Positions 24,122-33,288 are shown, numbered from the stretch's first letter. The stretch is 64,000 nucleotides of DNA from Paradesertivirga sp965650335 (GCA_965650335.1 CBFGOI010000011.1:1-64000), one strand, 5' to 3'. Program-made: numbers and translations. The notes: a model not told the origin generated them from the sequence alone.

Positions 24122-25966
24122 TTATCTTCTTTGGATTAAGTGATGTTGGTTTAACTCTCTCCGGGTGAATATAAAGGCCCTTTGCCATTCCTTCTTAACT
24201 TTCTTTTTGGCAGGTGAAGCTTCGTAATAGCGTTTGATATCGGTCGCTTTAGCTTTAGCAGTGACTCCAAAAAGGTCGAAAATCCGTTGAAGTTCAAGTT
24301 TGATCTCCTCCCGTGAATACTTTCGATTCAGACTGAAGGAGTTATAGATAGCATCAATTACCGCGTGCTGGTTCTTACCTTGTTCTGCATATTTCTTAAT
24401 TAGCTCTTCGTTGATTGCTCTCCGGTTAAAATCATGTTTGATAACAATGGTTTCTAAGGGAAGATTATAGAACGCGTCTACAGCCTCAGGCCAATGCTTT
24501 TCAACATGCTCGAATACCAGATCGTCATAACCTTCACAACCCGCTAGCGATGAAATATGCAGCATCATGTGAATTGCATTTTTATAATGCTCTTTTGAAT
24601 ATCTGTTGCCTCGGTACACCAGCTGATCTTCTTTTTGCGTGTACATATGTTCTTTGAAATCAACATTGAAATATTCAGTTGCATCATAAGCTGATATCAA
24701 GTTTTGTGTGTTTCCGTAATAGCTCTTCGTCTTTTCCTCATCAAAGTAATTATCTTTTTTGAAGTGGTTGATCGTTGCATCTTTGTTTAAAAGGTTAGCA
24801 TATGGATAAACTCTTGATTGCATCTCTTTGTACCAGTTGTCCCGTGCTTTGTGCGTCGCTGACAATGATAAGTCATCTAATAACTGATAGATGGCCTTAC
24901 TGGTTGATAATCTAATCTCAGCTTCTTCTTGAGTAAAGAATGTAAATCCTTTGTGTTTTTGGACAATGTGGGTTAACCTATCTATTTTACATTCTTTCCG
25001 AAAGCGACCTCCAATCTGGATGACGTCAGTAAATGGATCAACGATTGAGAAATCCGCATGTTGGGGGTCAGATATAATGATTGCTTCAGGAATAGTATCC
25101 ATGATTATATCCAATCCTGTATTGAAACTACTTGTTAAGAAATTATAGGTTGCAAGTTCCGTTGTCTCTGTAAATTCTGAAAATACATTTTTGATGTTCT
25201 CTGAAGTTAGCTGCTTTTTACTGTCTTTAGAACAGAATATTTTACTATTATCAGCTATTTCCAATTTGCTTATAATGCTTTTGATCCCATTTACGCTATT
25301 AAAGAAGATAAAGTAATGGTTGTTAGGAAACTTAAGAAAATGCGCTTTAAGCGTCTCCAAAAGGCTTGAAGTATAGATAAGATCTAACTGCTTTTTAAAA
25401 TCAAACGTTGGTTGTACTTTAATGTTCTTAAATCCATATTCTGCAAATCTTGGGTCTGTGGATGGTAGGGGAGTTGCAGATACCATCACTTTACTATCAA
25501 ACAAAAAGAAGTCATTGAGAGGGATAAGTATGTTCTCTCTATAGTCTACGTCCTTAGAATATTTATGCGACTCGTCCAAGATGATGCGATAGTCTTTGTA
25601 CATGTTGATTTTCAATAATTTCATCGCACGTTTTACCTTCACAAATGATTCAGGAACAACCAATAGTCTTTTGAATTCTATATCCTTCCTTTCAAGGTAT
25701 TTAACAATATGCTTGGTTAACACGCCTTCGTGAACGGCAAAGGTTCCATCAGTCTCTTTGTGAGTACTTTGTTTATTGATTACAGTGGCAACATTCGGCA
25801 ACAAAATGATTGAATTACACTGTTCTTTAATAGCGTTCCATGTAGCTCCTAAGCCTGGTAATGTTTTGTAAATAATGGCATTTGATGGCAGAGGTGTTAG
25901 CTCCGGTATGTCTGCCATATATTTAACTTCTTTTGAGATTTCTATAGTTTGATCGTATCTGTTCAT
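24122..25966 (-). CDS. DEAD/DEAH-type superfamily 2 helicase-like protein with altered P-loop
   Basis: A 614-residue protein from the ATG at 25966 (a TTG at 25981 adds five residues). Helicase motifs in order: a P-loop-like LPGLGATW near residue 37, in which the usual Lys is Ala; DESH near residue 132; SATP near residue 163; a FNTGLD segment near 283; and QIGGRFRK near 316, the motif VI arginine region. The C-terminal 270 residues are unassigned. Such proteins are found on mobile elements of Bacteroidota beside replication genes. Loss of the P-loop Lys would normally cripple ATP hydrolysis, so either the motif is read differently in this family or the protein acts without ATP. Confidence 0.6.
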   Translation of the reverse strand: MNRYDQTIEISKEVKYMADIPELTPLPSNAIIYKTLPGLGATWNAIKEQCNSIILLPNVATVINKQSTHKETDGTFAVHEGVLTKHIVKYLERKDIEFKRLLVVPESFVKVKRAMKLLKINMYKDYRIILDESHKYSKDVDYRENILIPLNDFFLFDSKVMVSATPLPSTDPRFAEYGFKNIKVQPTFDFKKQLDLIYTSSLLETLKAHFLKFPNNHYFIFFNSVNGIKSIISKLEIADNSKIFCSKDSKKQLTSENIKNVFSEFTETTELATYNFLTSSFNTGLDIIMDTIPEAIIISDPQHADFSIVDPFTDVIQIGGRFRKECKIDRLTHIVQKHKGFTFFTQEEAEIRLSTSKAIYQLLDDLSLSATHKARDNWYKEMQSRVYPYANLLNKDATINHFKKDNYFDEEKTKSYYGNTQNLISAYDATEYFNVDFKEHMYTQKEDQLVYRGNRYSKEHYKNAIHMMLHISSLAGCEGYDDLVFEHVEKHWPEAVDAFYNLPLETIVIKHDFNRRAINEELIKKYAEQGKNQHAVIDAIYNSFSLNRKYSREEIKLELQRIFDLFGVTAKAKATDIKRYYEASPAKKKVKKEWQRAFIFTRRELNQHHLIQRR

Positions 25967-26088
25967 GATTGTGATTTTCAACCAAGCAAAGCCTGGACAT
26001 TTTTTAGGAAGTATGTTTAATTATTATACCCTGGAATTATTTTGTGCAGTCTATTTAGAAGGCACTATATACATTTCAAGTGATCGAC

Positions 26089-26796
26089 TTATTTATTTAG
26101 CTCCTCAGGATCACTTGCCTCATCTTCTTCTGATTCATCATCAGGAAGAACGTCGTCATCGGAATCCTCATAGTCTAGAAACCCCGCATCATCATCTACG
26201 ACAAGTGAAAGGTCATAATCATCTTCAGGAATTTGGTCGAAATCTAAAGGATCCTCATCTGGAATGTCTTCTGCCATTGCATCCTCGATGGCAGCATTTA
26301 AGTAAGTATCATTCTCCCAGTTATTAAGATCTTCCTCAATAGCAGCTTGAGTATCTTCGGGTGATATCATTAAAAGCATGTCAAGCACATCGAACTTCTC
26401 CATGATCTTCCAATCTGCTACATCAGCATGCAGGATCTTATTTCCTACCTGACCACTCGATGAGTATGCTTTGTGGACTCTGATGATCTTTTTCAAGAGA
26501 GTCTTATAGCTAATGTCCTTCGGTCCGTTAGAAAGAGGATTGAGTAAAGGAGTAAGATTGATTGTAAATGTTAATTCGTCAAGCCAGACCTGTTCACGAT
26601 CAGGTCTCCAGTTAACAATGGCTAATTGTTGATGAATTCCCTGTACATAGTTAACTTGTCCTAACTCCCGGATGTAATATAAGCCAGCGACTGGAAACTG
26701 CTTTCCTAATGATTCACACGCTAGAGCCCGCTCTCCCTTGCGTTTACTAATAAGTTCTTTTCTAGATTGGTCGATTTTTGAGTTTAACATTTCCAT
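26089..26796 (-). CDS. Hypothetical protein with a very acidic C-terminal tail
   Basis: A 235-residue protein. The first 150 residues form a soluble mixed domain; the last 70 are dominated by Asp and Glu. Acidic tails like this occur in DNA mimics and in proteins that contact single-stranded-DNA-binding or repair partners. It is codirectional with the helicase and the two genes to its right. Family not recognised. Confidence 0.5.
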   Translation of the reverse strand: MEMLNSKIDQSRKELISKRKGERALACESLGKQFPVAGLYYIRELGQVNYVQGIHQQLAIVNWRPDREQVWLDELTFTINLTPLLNPLSNGPKDISYKTLLKKIIRVHKAYSSSGQVGNKILHADVADWKIMEKFDVLDMLLMISPEDTQAAIEEDLNNWENDTYLNAAIEDAMAEDIPDEDPLDFDQIPEDDYDLSLVVDDDAGFLDYEDSDDDVLPDDESEEDEASDPEELNK

Positions 26797-26902
26797 GATT
26801 CAAATGCCCTTTTGTTTAGAGGACACTCAAAGGTGCGGAGATGTCAAATCTCAGGAGGAAACATAATAAATCAGATTTCAGAAAGTTCTATTTCCCTGAT
26901 AA

Positions 26903-27715
26903 TCAGATTCGTGAATTAAGATAATTCCGTAACAAACTCCTCATGTAGTCTTGAGGCTCAGAGGTAATCCGATCAATATCTAAAAGGTGAAATATGTTAA
27001 GGAAATCGTAATAAAAGTTTAATTGAGCATCTGAAAACGTTATTCCTTCTTCTGCTCTAAGATGGGTATGCTCTTGAAGGTAAGGGTGAAGGCTCAAGCA
27101 GAACTTAGCAAGAAGCTTCTTGGTTGCTTTTGTGGGTTTTACAATTCTACAGTTCGTAGCTTGTCTGAGTCTATCAGTATCTAGGTTTTGATTTTGAAAC
27201 GGAGCGTCTGTTCCAAACAGTTGTTCAATTGAAGTCGAGGCAATTCCAAGCGGAAGCTCTTGTCTCTCCACCGCTTCAGCAATCAGCTTCACTATCCACC
27301 GTGAAAGGTATTGGTCCTTTATTGATACTTTATCAGTAAGTGTACTCGCTGATATATTAATTGGTTTATGATCTGGAGTCTCTTTGATTAAGAGTAAAAG
27401 TTCAGCCAACTCCTTCACTCTTTTTTTGGATATGTAATCAAAGTGAATAGTTTGATATCGCTCTTCCATTGCTTCGTGATGCAGAATGGTTAGGTAGAAG
27501 AGGTTATCCTGATGGGCAACCAAGTCGTGTTTCTCAATCAAGTCACGAAAGCTGGATTCCACCTTCACGCCTTCAGCTTCTTCCATAATTTCTGAAATAA
27601 CAATGTTGCCATTCGCTGTGTAGCTTTCCGTCTGATCTTCAAATTGCTGATCGGTCAGGTGTTTAAAATTTGTTCTTAACTTGTCAAAGTCTGGTTGAAT
27701 ATGGAAGGTGTGCAT
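26903..27715 (-). CDS. Hypothetical helical protein next to the integrase
   Basis: A 270-residue helical protein of unknown family. It lies between the integrase and the acidic-tail protein, all minus strand, with a 59-bp gap to the integrase stop. Position suggests a role in excision or replication, but no DNA-binding motif stands out. Confidence 0.45.
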   Translation of the reverse strand: MHTFHIQPDFDKLRTNFKHLTDQQFEDQTESYTANGNIVISEIMEEAEGVKVESSFRDLIEKHDLVAHQDNLFYLTILHHEAMEERYQTIHFDYISKKRVKELAELLLLIKETPDHKPINISASTLTDKVSIKDQYLSRWIVKLIAEAVERQELPLGIASTSIEQLFGTDAPFQNQNLDTDRLRQATNCRIVKPTKATKKLLAKFCLSLHPYLQEHTHLRAEEGITFSDAQLNFYYDFLNIFHLLDIDRITSEPQDYMRSLLRNYLNSRI

Positions 27716-27774
27716 ACTTTTTAAAAGGCTACAAGATATAAAACAGCGGAATATAATTACTCCGCTGGACTAAA

Positions 27775-29061
27775 CTAAAAATCAAATATTTTACTTTCAA
27801 GACTCGATATAACGCCTTTCTCAAAATCTGCTAGGTAAGTTTGCGTCTGTTCCTCGGTCTGATGTCCCAAGGCTTCAGAGATGTATGAGGTAGGAACACC
27901 CGCCCGTTTTAAATTCGTAGCATAGCTATGCCTGCTAACGTAGGTCGTTAGTTTCAATCCTTCTTCACCTATCAGTTTGGCGATATCCTTCAGCTTGTCA
28001 TTAATCTTTTTAATAGCTGTTTTCTTCCTGGTATATCGTTGCTTTTCAGTTTTGTGAATAGCATTATTATATATTGGGAATATATATCCATCTGTATTGT
28101 TGTGGAACGACTTGTAATAATCGAGAATTGCTTTGGAATGTTCGTTTATGGGTATTTCGAAGAGTTGTCCTGTTTTTTTTCTTATGTAATGTATCTCGTT
28201 GCCATCTATATCACTCCATTTTAACCCAACCATGTCTATGAAGTTCATGCCTCTGGTATAAAAGCTAAACATGAAAAGTTGCTTTGCAAGATGAAGTGAA
28301 CTTCCTTCCTCAACTTTCAGGTCCTTGATTTTACTAATTATATCTAAAGGTACCGAGCGTTTACGAGTCTTACTGTTGAGACGTTTATTTACTGAGTATT
28401 TCTTTTCACCGAAAGGATAATTATCTGGTTTGAAAAGGTTGTCCGAGATTGCGATATTAATCACACGTTGAATGTTTCTGATTTTAACACTAATAGTCGT
28501 ATCCTTATTCCCTCTCTCAAATCTCATCCAAGCTTCGAATGACTCCAGAAACTTAACATTAATGTCAGTAAGCAATGCCTCAGGTCTAAACTTGGCAAGC
28601 ATGTTTTTCGTATCTTGGTAGATAGTCGTCAAGCCAATTTTATGTTGTTTCTCCAATTCATCGATTAAGGATTGATAGTAATCTTGAAGCTGAATTTTGT
28701 TCGATTTCTTATTGTTGCGATTTCCACGCAAATCTTGTTCAAACTGGTCAAAGTCAAACGGTATGTCGTCTTGGTCATATTTTCTCAGAATACTTTGAGC
28801 AAGGGATAGTTTTTCTTCTAGAATGAAATTAAGCTGTTTATAGTCTTTAACAGTCCGAAGAAACAGACCTAAGCCATTATCCTCAAGTTCAGCAGATCGC
28901 CACTGTTCAATCGTGCATCTGAAGTTTAGTGATTGATCAACAACCAATGTGCTTAGGTTGTAATACTTTCTAATTCGGTTCTGTGTTACTCGAAGAGCAA
29001 CAGTGTACTCGCCATTTGATAGTTGTTGTTTTGTCTTTAAAACTATAGCTACTGTAGCCAT
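27775..29061 (-). CDS. Tyrosine recombinase (integrase) of the island
   Basis: A 428-residue phage-type integrase from the ATG at 29061, matching the usual MATV start of Bacteroidota integrases; a TTG at 29082 adds seven residues. It has the N-terminal arm-binding and SAM-like core-binding domains, then the catalytic domain: the box I Arg in FYTRGMNFIDM, box II RHSYAT with the LGH following, and the nucleophilic Tyr in TQTYL. The first His of the HxxR box is Tyr (YVSR), a variant often seen in this group. It lies 149 bp from the attachment repeat in tRNA-Pro and should catalyse the island's integration and excision. Confidence 0.95.
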   Translation of the reverse strand: MATVAIVLKTKQQLSNGEYTVALRVTQNRIRKYYNLSTLVVDQSLNFRCTIEQWRSAELEDNGLGLFLRTVKDYKQLNFILEEKLSLAQSILRKYDQDDIPFDFDQFEQDLRGNRNNKKSNKIQLQDYYQSLIDELEKQHKIGLTTIYQDTKNMLAKFRPEALLTDINVKFLESFEAWMRFERGNKDTTISVKIRNIQRVINIAISDNLFKPDNYPFGEKKYSVNKRLNSKTRKRSVPLDIISKIKDLKVEEGSSLHLAKQLFMFSFYTRGMNFIDMVGLKWSDIDGNEIHYIRKKTGQLFEIPINEHSKAILDYYKSFHNNTDGYIFPIYNNAIHKTEKQRYTRKKTAIKKINDKLKDIAKLIGEEGLKLTTYVSRHSYATNLKRAGVPTSYISEALGHQTEEQTQTYLADFEKGVISSLESKIFDF

Positions 29062-29099
29062 AACGCGGTTTTTGTTAAGCAAAACCGACTAGATTTTGA

Positions 29100-29135
29100 A
29101 GGTACACACGGAGGTACACAGAAAGGTACACAGCC
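29100..29135 (+). repeat. Three 12-bp repeats near the right end (putative arm sites)
   Basis: Three tandem copies of AGGTACAC plus four variable bases, at 29100, 29112 and 29124. The last unit ends 72 nt from the right attachment repeat, mirroring the 73 nt on the left side. They lie between the integrase start and the core, where arm-type sites are expected. Confidence 0.65.
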
Positions 29136-29151
29136 TACTTTTAAACTAAAA

Positions 29152-29191
29152 GAGCTCAAAACTCCGGATTTAAAATCTTCGTTTTAAGCTC
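29152..29191 (-). terminator. Terminator brought in by the island behind tRNA-Pro
   Basis: GAGCTCAAAAC (29152-29162) pairs with GTTTTAAGCTC (29181-29191) with one G-U pair, and TTTTAGTTT follows on the minus strand. It is 18 bases past the tRNA 3' end and replaces the displaced original terminator. Confidence 0.6.
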
Positions 29192-29207
29192 AATTTCTCA
29201 TTAGTTT

Positions 29208-29251
29208 TGTCGGGATGGCGGGATTCGAACCCACGACCTCCAGCACCCCAT
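29208..29251 (-). repeat. Right attachment site (44-bp repeat inside tRNA-Pro)
   Basis: Identical to 374-417. The repeat restores the 3' half of the tRNA, so the gene remains functional after integration. Confidence 0.9.
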
Positions 29252-29283
29252 GCTGGCGCGATACCGGGCTACGCTACATCCCG
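29210..29283 (-). tRNA. tRNA-Pro (anticodon GGG)
   Basis: A 74-nt cloverleaf on the minus strand. The acceptor stem is CGGGATG/CATCCCG, the anticodon stem CCAGC/GCTGG holds the loop ATGGGGT with anticodon GGG, and the T arm contains GGTTCGAATC. CCA is not encoded. Its 3' half is the integration target. Confidence 0.95.
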
Positions 29284-29442
29284 AATTGATGGCTAGTATC
29301 GAGTTGCAAATATAATATTTCATGCTTACTTCAGAATAACTCCGTAGGCAATTGTGATTTTTTCAGGCATTCCGGTTCAAGTAATCCTGTCTATGGAAAT
29401 ATGTCATATCCGGCATCATAATTTTAATTAAACCTTATTATT

Positions 29443-30321
29443 ATGAAAAAGCTCCTCATTCTAGTTCTGTTCACTTTTGTTTTAGCATCCTGCAATCGTT
29501 TAAGTAAATCAGAAAGTTCAGATGAAAATCATGCTGCGCAAGAAATGCAAATCGCACTTCCACCTGTTGTTGAAGAAGAAGCCTTGAGTACAGTGGGAAG
29601 TAAAGATTTAAGAGAAAAGATCAGTGTCTCCAAAGCACTGGCAGATACTTCTAAAAAAATCATCAAAAACGGCGAAATAAGTTTTGAGACAAGCGATGTA
29701 CAAAAAACCCGGAAAGCGATAGTTGCCGCCACTAAGAATCTGGATGGTTATATTTCTTCGGAAACGGAATCAGGCTTTGAGGACGATCGTAAAGAATACA
29801 CTCTGGATCTAAAGGTTCCGGCGAAGAACTTTGATGCCTTGCTTCAGGCAATTTCCACAGCCGCAGATAAGATAGATAGTAAGAATATCCGTATTCAAGA
29901 CGTAACAGCCGAGTATGTGGATACCAAAACCCGTTTGCATAATAAGAAGGTTCTGGAGCGGAGATACCTCGAGCTATTGAATAAAGCTTCGAAGATTACG
30001 GATATGCTTTCTATTGAAGATAAGCTTTCTGAAATACGCACGGAGATAGAGTCCATCGAAGCCCAGTTTTTAGCTATGCAAAATAAAGTAGCCTACAGTT
30101 CTTTGTCGCTTACCTTCTATTCTAAAAGCATTGTAAGCGAAACAGGAAAGGGCTTTGTTTATCAGTTGGACGAGGCACTGGAAAAGGGTTGGGATTTTAT
30201 GCAGACAAGTTTCTTTGCTCTGCTTTCGGTTTGGCCGCTGCTGTTGTTGATAATGGGAATTTACTGGTGGGCGAGAAAGTACAGAAAGAACCGCCGAAAA
30301 TTAGTCGCCGACATCGCATAA
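29443..30321 (+). CDS. DUF4349 lipoprotein
   Basis: A 292-residue lipoprotein. The signal ends in LASC with Cys17. The middle matches DUF4349: a KTRKAIVAATKNLDGYI segment, a VPAKNFDALL block, then a coiled coil (about 160-225) and a C-terminal membrane helix followed by basic residues. The family is found in many bacteria with no assigned role. Its stop lies 2 bp from the stop of the convergent patatin gene. Confidence 0.85.
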   Translation: MKKLLILVLFTFVLASCNRLSKSESSDENHAAQEMQIALPPVVEEEALSTVGSKDLREKISVSKALADTSKKIIKNGEISFETSDVQKTRKAIVAATKNLDGYISSETESGFEDDRKEYTLDLKVPAKNFDALLQAISTAADKIDSKNIRIQDVTAEYVDTKTRLHNKKVLERRYLELLNKASKITDMLSIEDKLSEIRTEIESIEAQFLAMQNKVAYSSLSLTFYSKSIVSETGKGFVYQLDEALEKGWDFMQTSFFALLSVWPLLLLIMGIYWWARKYRKNRRKLVADIA

Positions 30322-30323
30322 TA

Positions 30324-31322
30324 TTAGTTTAGGGCTTCAATAAATTTGCGGGCACTCGCTCTTCCGCTGTTTAATAAGCTTTCCTTTTGTGCCGGAGAAA
30401 GCTTCTTAACACGCGGACCTATATTGGCAGATGACACCGAAATAGTTCTGCTCCAATCGTGCTCATCAAGCGTGTTTCGATTCAGATTTTCAAGCACCAT
30501 TACATAAAATGCTTCCATATAATCGCTGAAGCGACTTATAGAAATTGGCGCCAGTTCTCGGGAAGCGTTGTCGTACTCAATCTGGGTGTCTGAATCTATT
30601 CGTATACCAAGGGTTTCCCGATTGTGTTTCCTGCCCGCGACGTTAACTGTATCAAACATCTGTATCGGGAAATTGCCGATTATCCCTCCGTCTACTACCA
30701 CATCCAGATCGGTGCGATTGCCCGGTTTCGTCACCACAGCCCCGGCACTGTCAATAAAAACAGCTTCGAAATACAGCGGTATTGACATTGATATTCTCAC
30801 CGCGTCTCTTATTTTCATTTCGGGATAGGTCTCGTGAGAGAAAGTGAGCAGTTTCTGTTTATTTAAACAAGTTGCGGTTACATATAGGTCTTTAAAGCCC
30901 CTTTTATGTAACTCAGAAAATGTGATCTCCGCATTCTGAGTTTTGTTCTCTATTAATGAGCCTAGAAAATTGCTAAATTTTGCGCCTCTGTACCATCCAT
31001 ATTTATTTCTCATCCGATGTATTCCACCGAAGAAAATATAGCGGCCGTCGTTAAATTTATTGAAGTTAGTTTCGTAGATAATCTTGTTTATTTCTTCAGC
31101 ATTATATCCCAGAGCTAAGGTTAAAGCAATTATTGCACCAGCTGAAGTTCCACCAACTTTTGTAACCCCGGTTAGTAATTTTGCTTTTTCAAACTCCTCC
31201 AACACACCGGCATAAGCGATTCCTCTAATTCCTGCGCCTTCAAATACCAGGTTTTTAATAAATCGTTCTTGTGCATAACATACATTCAAAACGAGTAGAA
31301 ATAGGGTAGTATAAGTTTTCAA
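30324..31322 (-). CDS. Patatin-like phospholipase, exported
   Basis: A 332-residue lipid acyl hydrolase of the patatin family. After a signal peptide (residues 1-17) it shows the oxyanion loop GAGIRG near 29-34, the GTSAG elbow at 58-62 with nucleophile Ser60, and a DGGIIGNFP motif near residue 215 that supplies the catalytic Asp. It should hydrolyse phospholipids in the periplasm or at the outer membrane. Confidence 0.9.
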   Translation of the reverse strand: MKTYTTLFLLVLNVCYAQERFIKNLVFEGAGIRGIAYAGVLEEFEKAKLLTGVTKVGGTSAGAIIALTLALGYNAEEINKIIYETNFNKFNDGRYIFFGGIHRMRNKYGWYRGAKFSNFLGSLIENKTQNAEITFSELHKRGFKDLYVTATCLNKQKLLTFSHETYPEMKIRDAVRISMSIPLYFEAVFIDSAGAVVTKPGNRTDLDVVVDGGIIGNFPIQMFDTVNVAGRKHNRETLGIRIDSDTQIEYDNASRELAPISISRFSDYMEAFYVMVLENLNRNTLDEHDWSRTISVSSANIGPRVKKLSPAQKESLLNSGRASARKFIEALN

Positions 31323-31372
31323 ATTGAAGGGTATTAAAATCCATGTTAAAAAAATTGAAAAGGTGTTGATCT

Positions 31373-33178
31373 TTACCTTTTACTTGTCCGTTTCCTGCGT
31401 CTTTCTTGTCTGTTTAATTTGCGTTTCTTTTTATCGGATGCATTTGTGTTTTTGAAGCTTTTAAATTGAAGTTGAAGATTTCTTTCTCTTTCTGATGTCA
31501 TACCGATATTCTCCTTGATCCCCGCAAACATACTTTTCCATATCATACCATAGAAAGAAACCGAGTCGGGGCGGTAGTAGCTGATTTTTCCAGTTCGTAT
31601 AGGTTCACCTTCTGATGGATTATCTTCTTTAAGCAATAAATTGTTTGCTACAAGAGACAGGAGAGTACTCCTCTGTAACTTCTTATTTTGGTTTAATTTT
31701 AATATTCCAATATTTAAATCATTATAAATTAACTTCATACTACCCGTAGCTTTTCTGTAATCAGCTTTTACAGAAAAAGTCGCCGACTGTGCTTCTCCCG
31801 AGCTAATGTCCAATAATGCCAGGGGGCGGGTAATCTGGTTAAAATACTTTGCCTGCATTTTATGTAGTTTCCCTGAATAATTATATTCCATCGTGGGTGA
31901 GGTAAGGTTGAAATTCATATTGAAATCCAATCGTCCCTTGCCATAAAAAAAACTGGAAAATTTGCCTCTTGCCCAGTTGTTCTTCCTTAATGATAGAGAA
32001 TCATTGGTAACGTTTAAAAGCTCACCATTTAATGCAGTAAAAGCTATTTTCCCCTTTTTTGCCGTGTATGGATCATATTCAATGTAACTTAAGCCAGAAT
32101 GTTCAATCCTTATGCTATCTATAGTTGATGTTAGTCTCAAGCGGTTTATCATTGCTTGCGGAAAGTTTTCACCCAAATCTCCAGCCAGTTTAGGCCTCTG
32201 TTTATTCATAAATACTTCCAGATTTGCAGCTTTTAAATGCATCGAGGACGCATATAATTTTCGATTATCAGTTAAGTTTTTGTAATCAATTCCATTTAGC
32301 CAAATTTCATTCATGTCTAGCAAATAGCGGGCTTTTCTATGGTTCCATTTTAATGAAAATGGTATGTCCGGATAGTTTGGGATGACTTTTAATCCTCTAA
32401 CCATTGCGTATTTTTTAAATGTCGACATCTCAAGTTTATCAAACATTATAGTATACATGCCATCGTTGCTGGCAAACTGATTGTCAAATACCTCAACTAA
32501 AATATCTTTGGTATGATAAAATCTTGATTGATCCAGGTGACTCAAAGAATCTATTAAGAGGTCTTTCACGGTGATCGATAAGTTTTTAATGCCATTAATT
32601 TCTGGCTTTTTAAGCCTTCGGTCGATATATTTAAAATCTATTTCTTTAAATAGCACCTTCTCGATCTTAATTGAATGCAGGTATTTTGATAGTCGTTGCC
32701 ATGTGGTTCTCGCGTCAACTTTCGATGAATCCTTTTCCATCGTTTTTTCATAATAAACCCTCACTATCGGTCTTTCCACCGAAATGAACTTAACATCCAA
32801 ATCTCGTTTTAAATAAACCTTCAGAGGGTGTACACGCCTGAGTTTTAAAGTCTTTACTTTAATTTCATAGAGGTGACTGGGGTTTATTTTGTTGCGTTTA
32901 AACTGTTCATATACCTCTTTGTTCGCTTTAAGCACGATGTCTTTTATGGTGACGTTTCCTGTAAAGGGATTGATAGAAAGCTTGGAAAATGATATACTAT
33001 AAAGGTTGTTTGTAGAAGTTTTTACCGTTTCTTTAAGTCTTGCCGCCGCTAGCGGCTCAATTTGGTAATACATATGGACAGAAACGCCAAGTACAATAGC
33101 CAGAATTACGATAAGCAGTCCGCCAACCCACTTAATCTTCTTTAACAGCCTGCTTTTTTCTTCCTTATTTATCTGCAT
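31373..33178 (-). CDS. AsmA/DUF748-like membrane-anchored protein
   Basis: A 601-residue protein from the ATG at 33178. One N-terminal membrane helix (about residues 14-34) is followed by a large periplasmic beta-rich region typical of AsmA-like proteins, and the C-terminus is very basic. AsmA-like proteins are long lipid-transfer bridges between the membranes. The reading frame extends further upstream to 33247, but that part overlaps the miaB promoter. It is divergent from miaB. Confidence 0.65.
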   Translation of the reverse strand: MQINKEEKSRLLKKIKWVGGLLIVILAIVLGVSVHMYYQIEPLAAARLKETVKTSTNNLYSISFSKLSINPFTGNVTIKDIVLKANKEVYEQFKRNKINPSHLYEIKVKTLKLRRVHPLKVYLKRDLDVKFISVERPIVRVYYEKTMEKDSSKVDARTTWQRLSKYLHSIKIEKVLFKEIDFKYIDRRLKKPEINGIKNLSITVKDLLIDSLSHLDQSRFYHTKDILVEVFDNQFASNDGMYTIMFDKLEMSTFKKYAMVRGLKVIPNYPDIPFSLKWNHRKARYLLDMNEIWLNGIDYKNLTDNRKLYASSMHLKAANLEVFMNKQRPKLAGDLGENFPQAMINRLRLTSTIDSIRIEHSGLSYIEYDPYTAKKGKIAFTALNGELLNVTNDSLSLRKNNWARGKFSSFFYGKGRLDFNMNFNLTSPTMEYNYSGKLHKMQAKYFNQITRPLALLDISSGEAQSATFSVKADYRKATGSMKLIYNDLNIGILKLNQNKKLQRSTLLSLVANNLLLKEDNPSEGEPIRTGKISYYRPDSVSFYGMIWKSMFAGIKENIGMTSERERNLQLQFKSFKNTNASDKKKRKLNRQERRRKRTSKR

Positions 33179-33262
33179 TCGAAGCTGATTTATCCCGCTT
33201 ATAAACTTACATTTTTTACATGAAATCAATAACTGACAACCTGTCATTATCTAAAAATATAG

Positions 33263-33270
33263 TACTTTTG
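33263..33270 (+). promoter_or_regulatory. Candidate miaB -7 element (TACTTTTG)
   Basis: Matches the Bacteroidota TAnnTTTG consensus 18 bp upstream of the miaB ATG. No convincing -33 element seen. Confidence 0.4.
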
Positions 33271-33288
33271 CATTCCAAAATTAGAACG

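Noticed and set aside
418..29207. A conjugative element (ICE)
   Set aside because: No relaxase, coupling protein or mating-pore genes were found in any frame.
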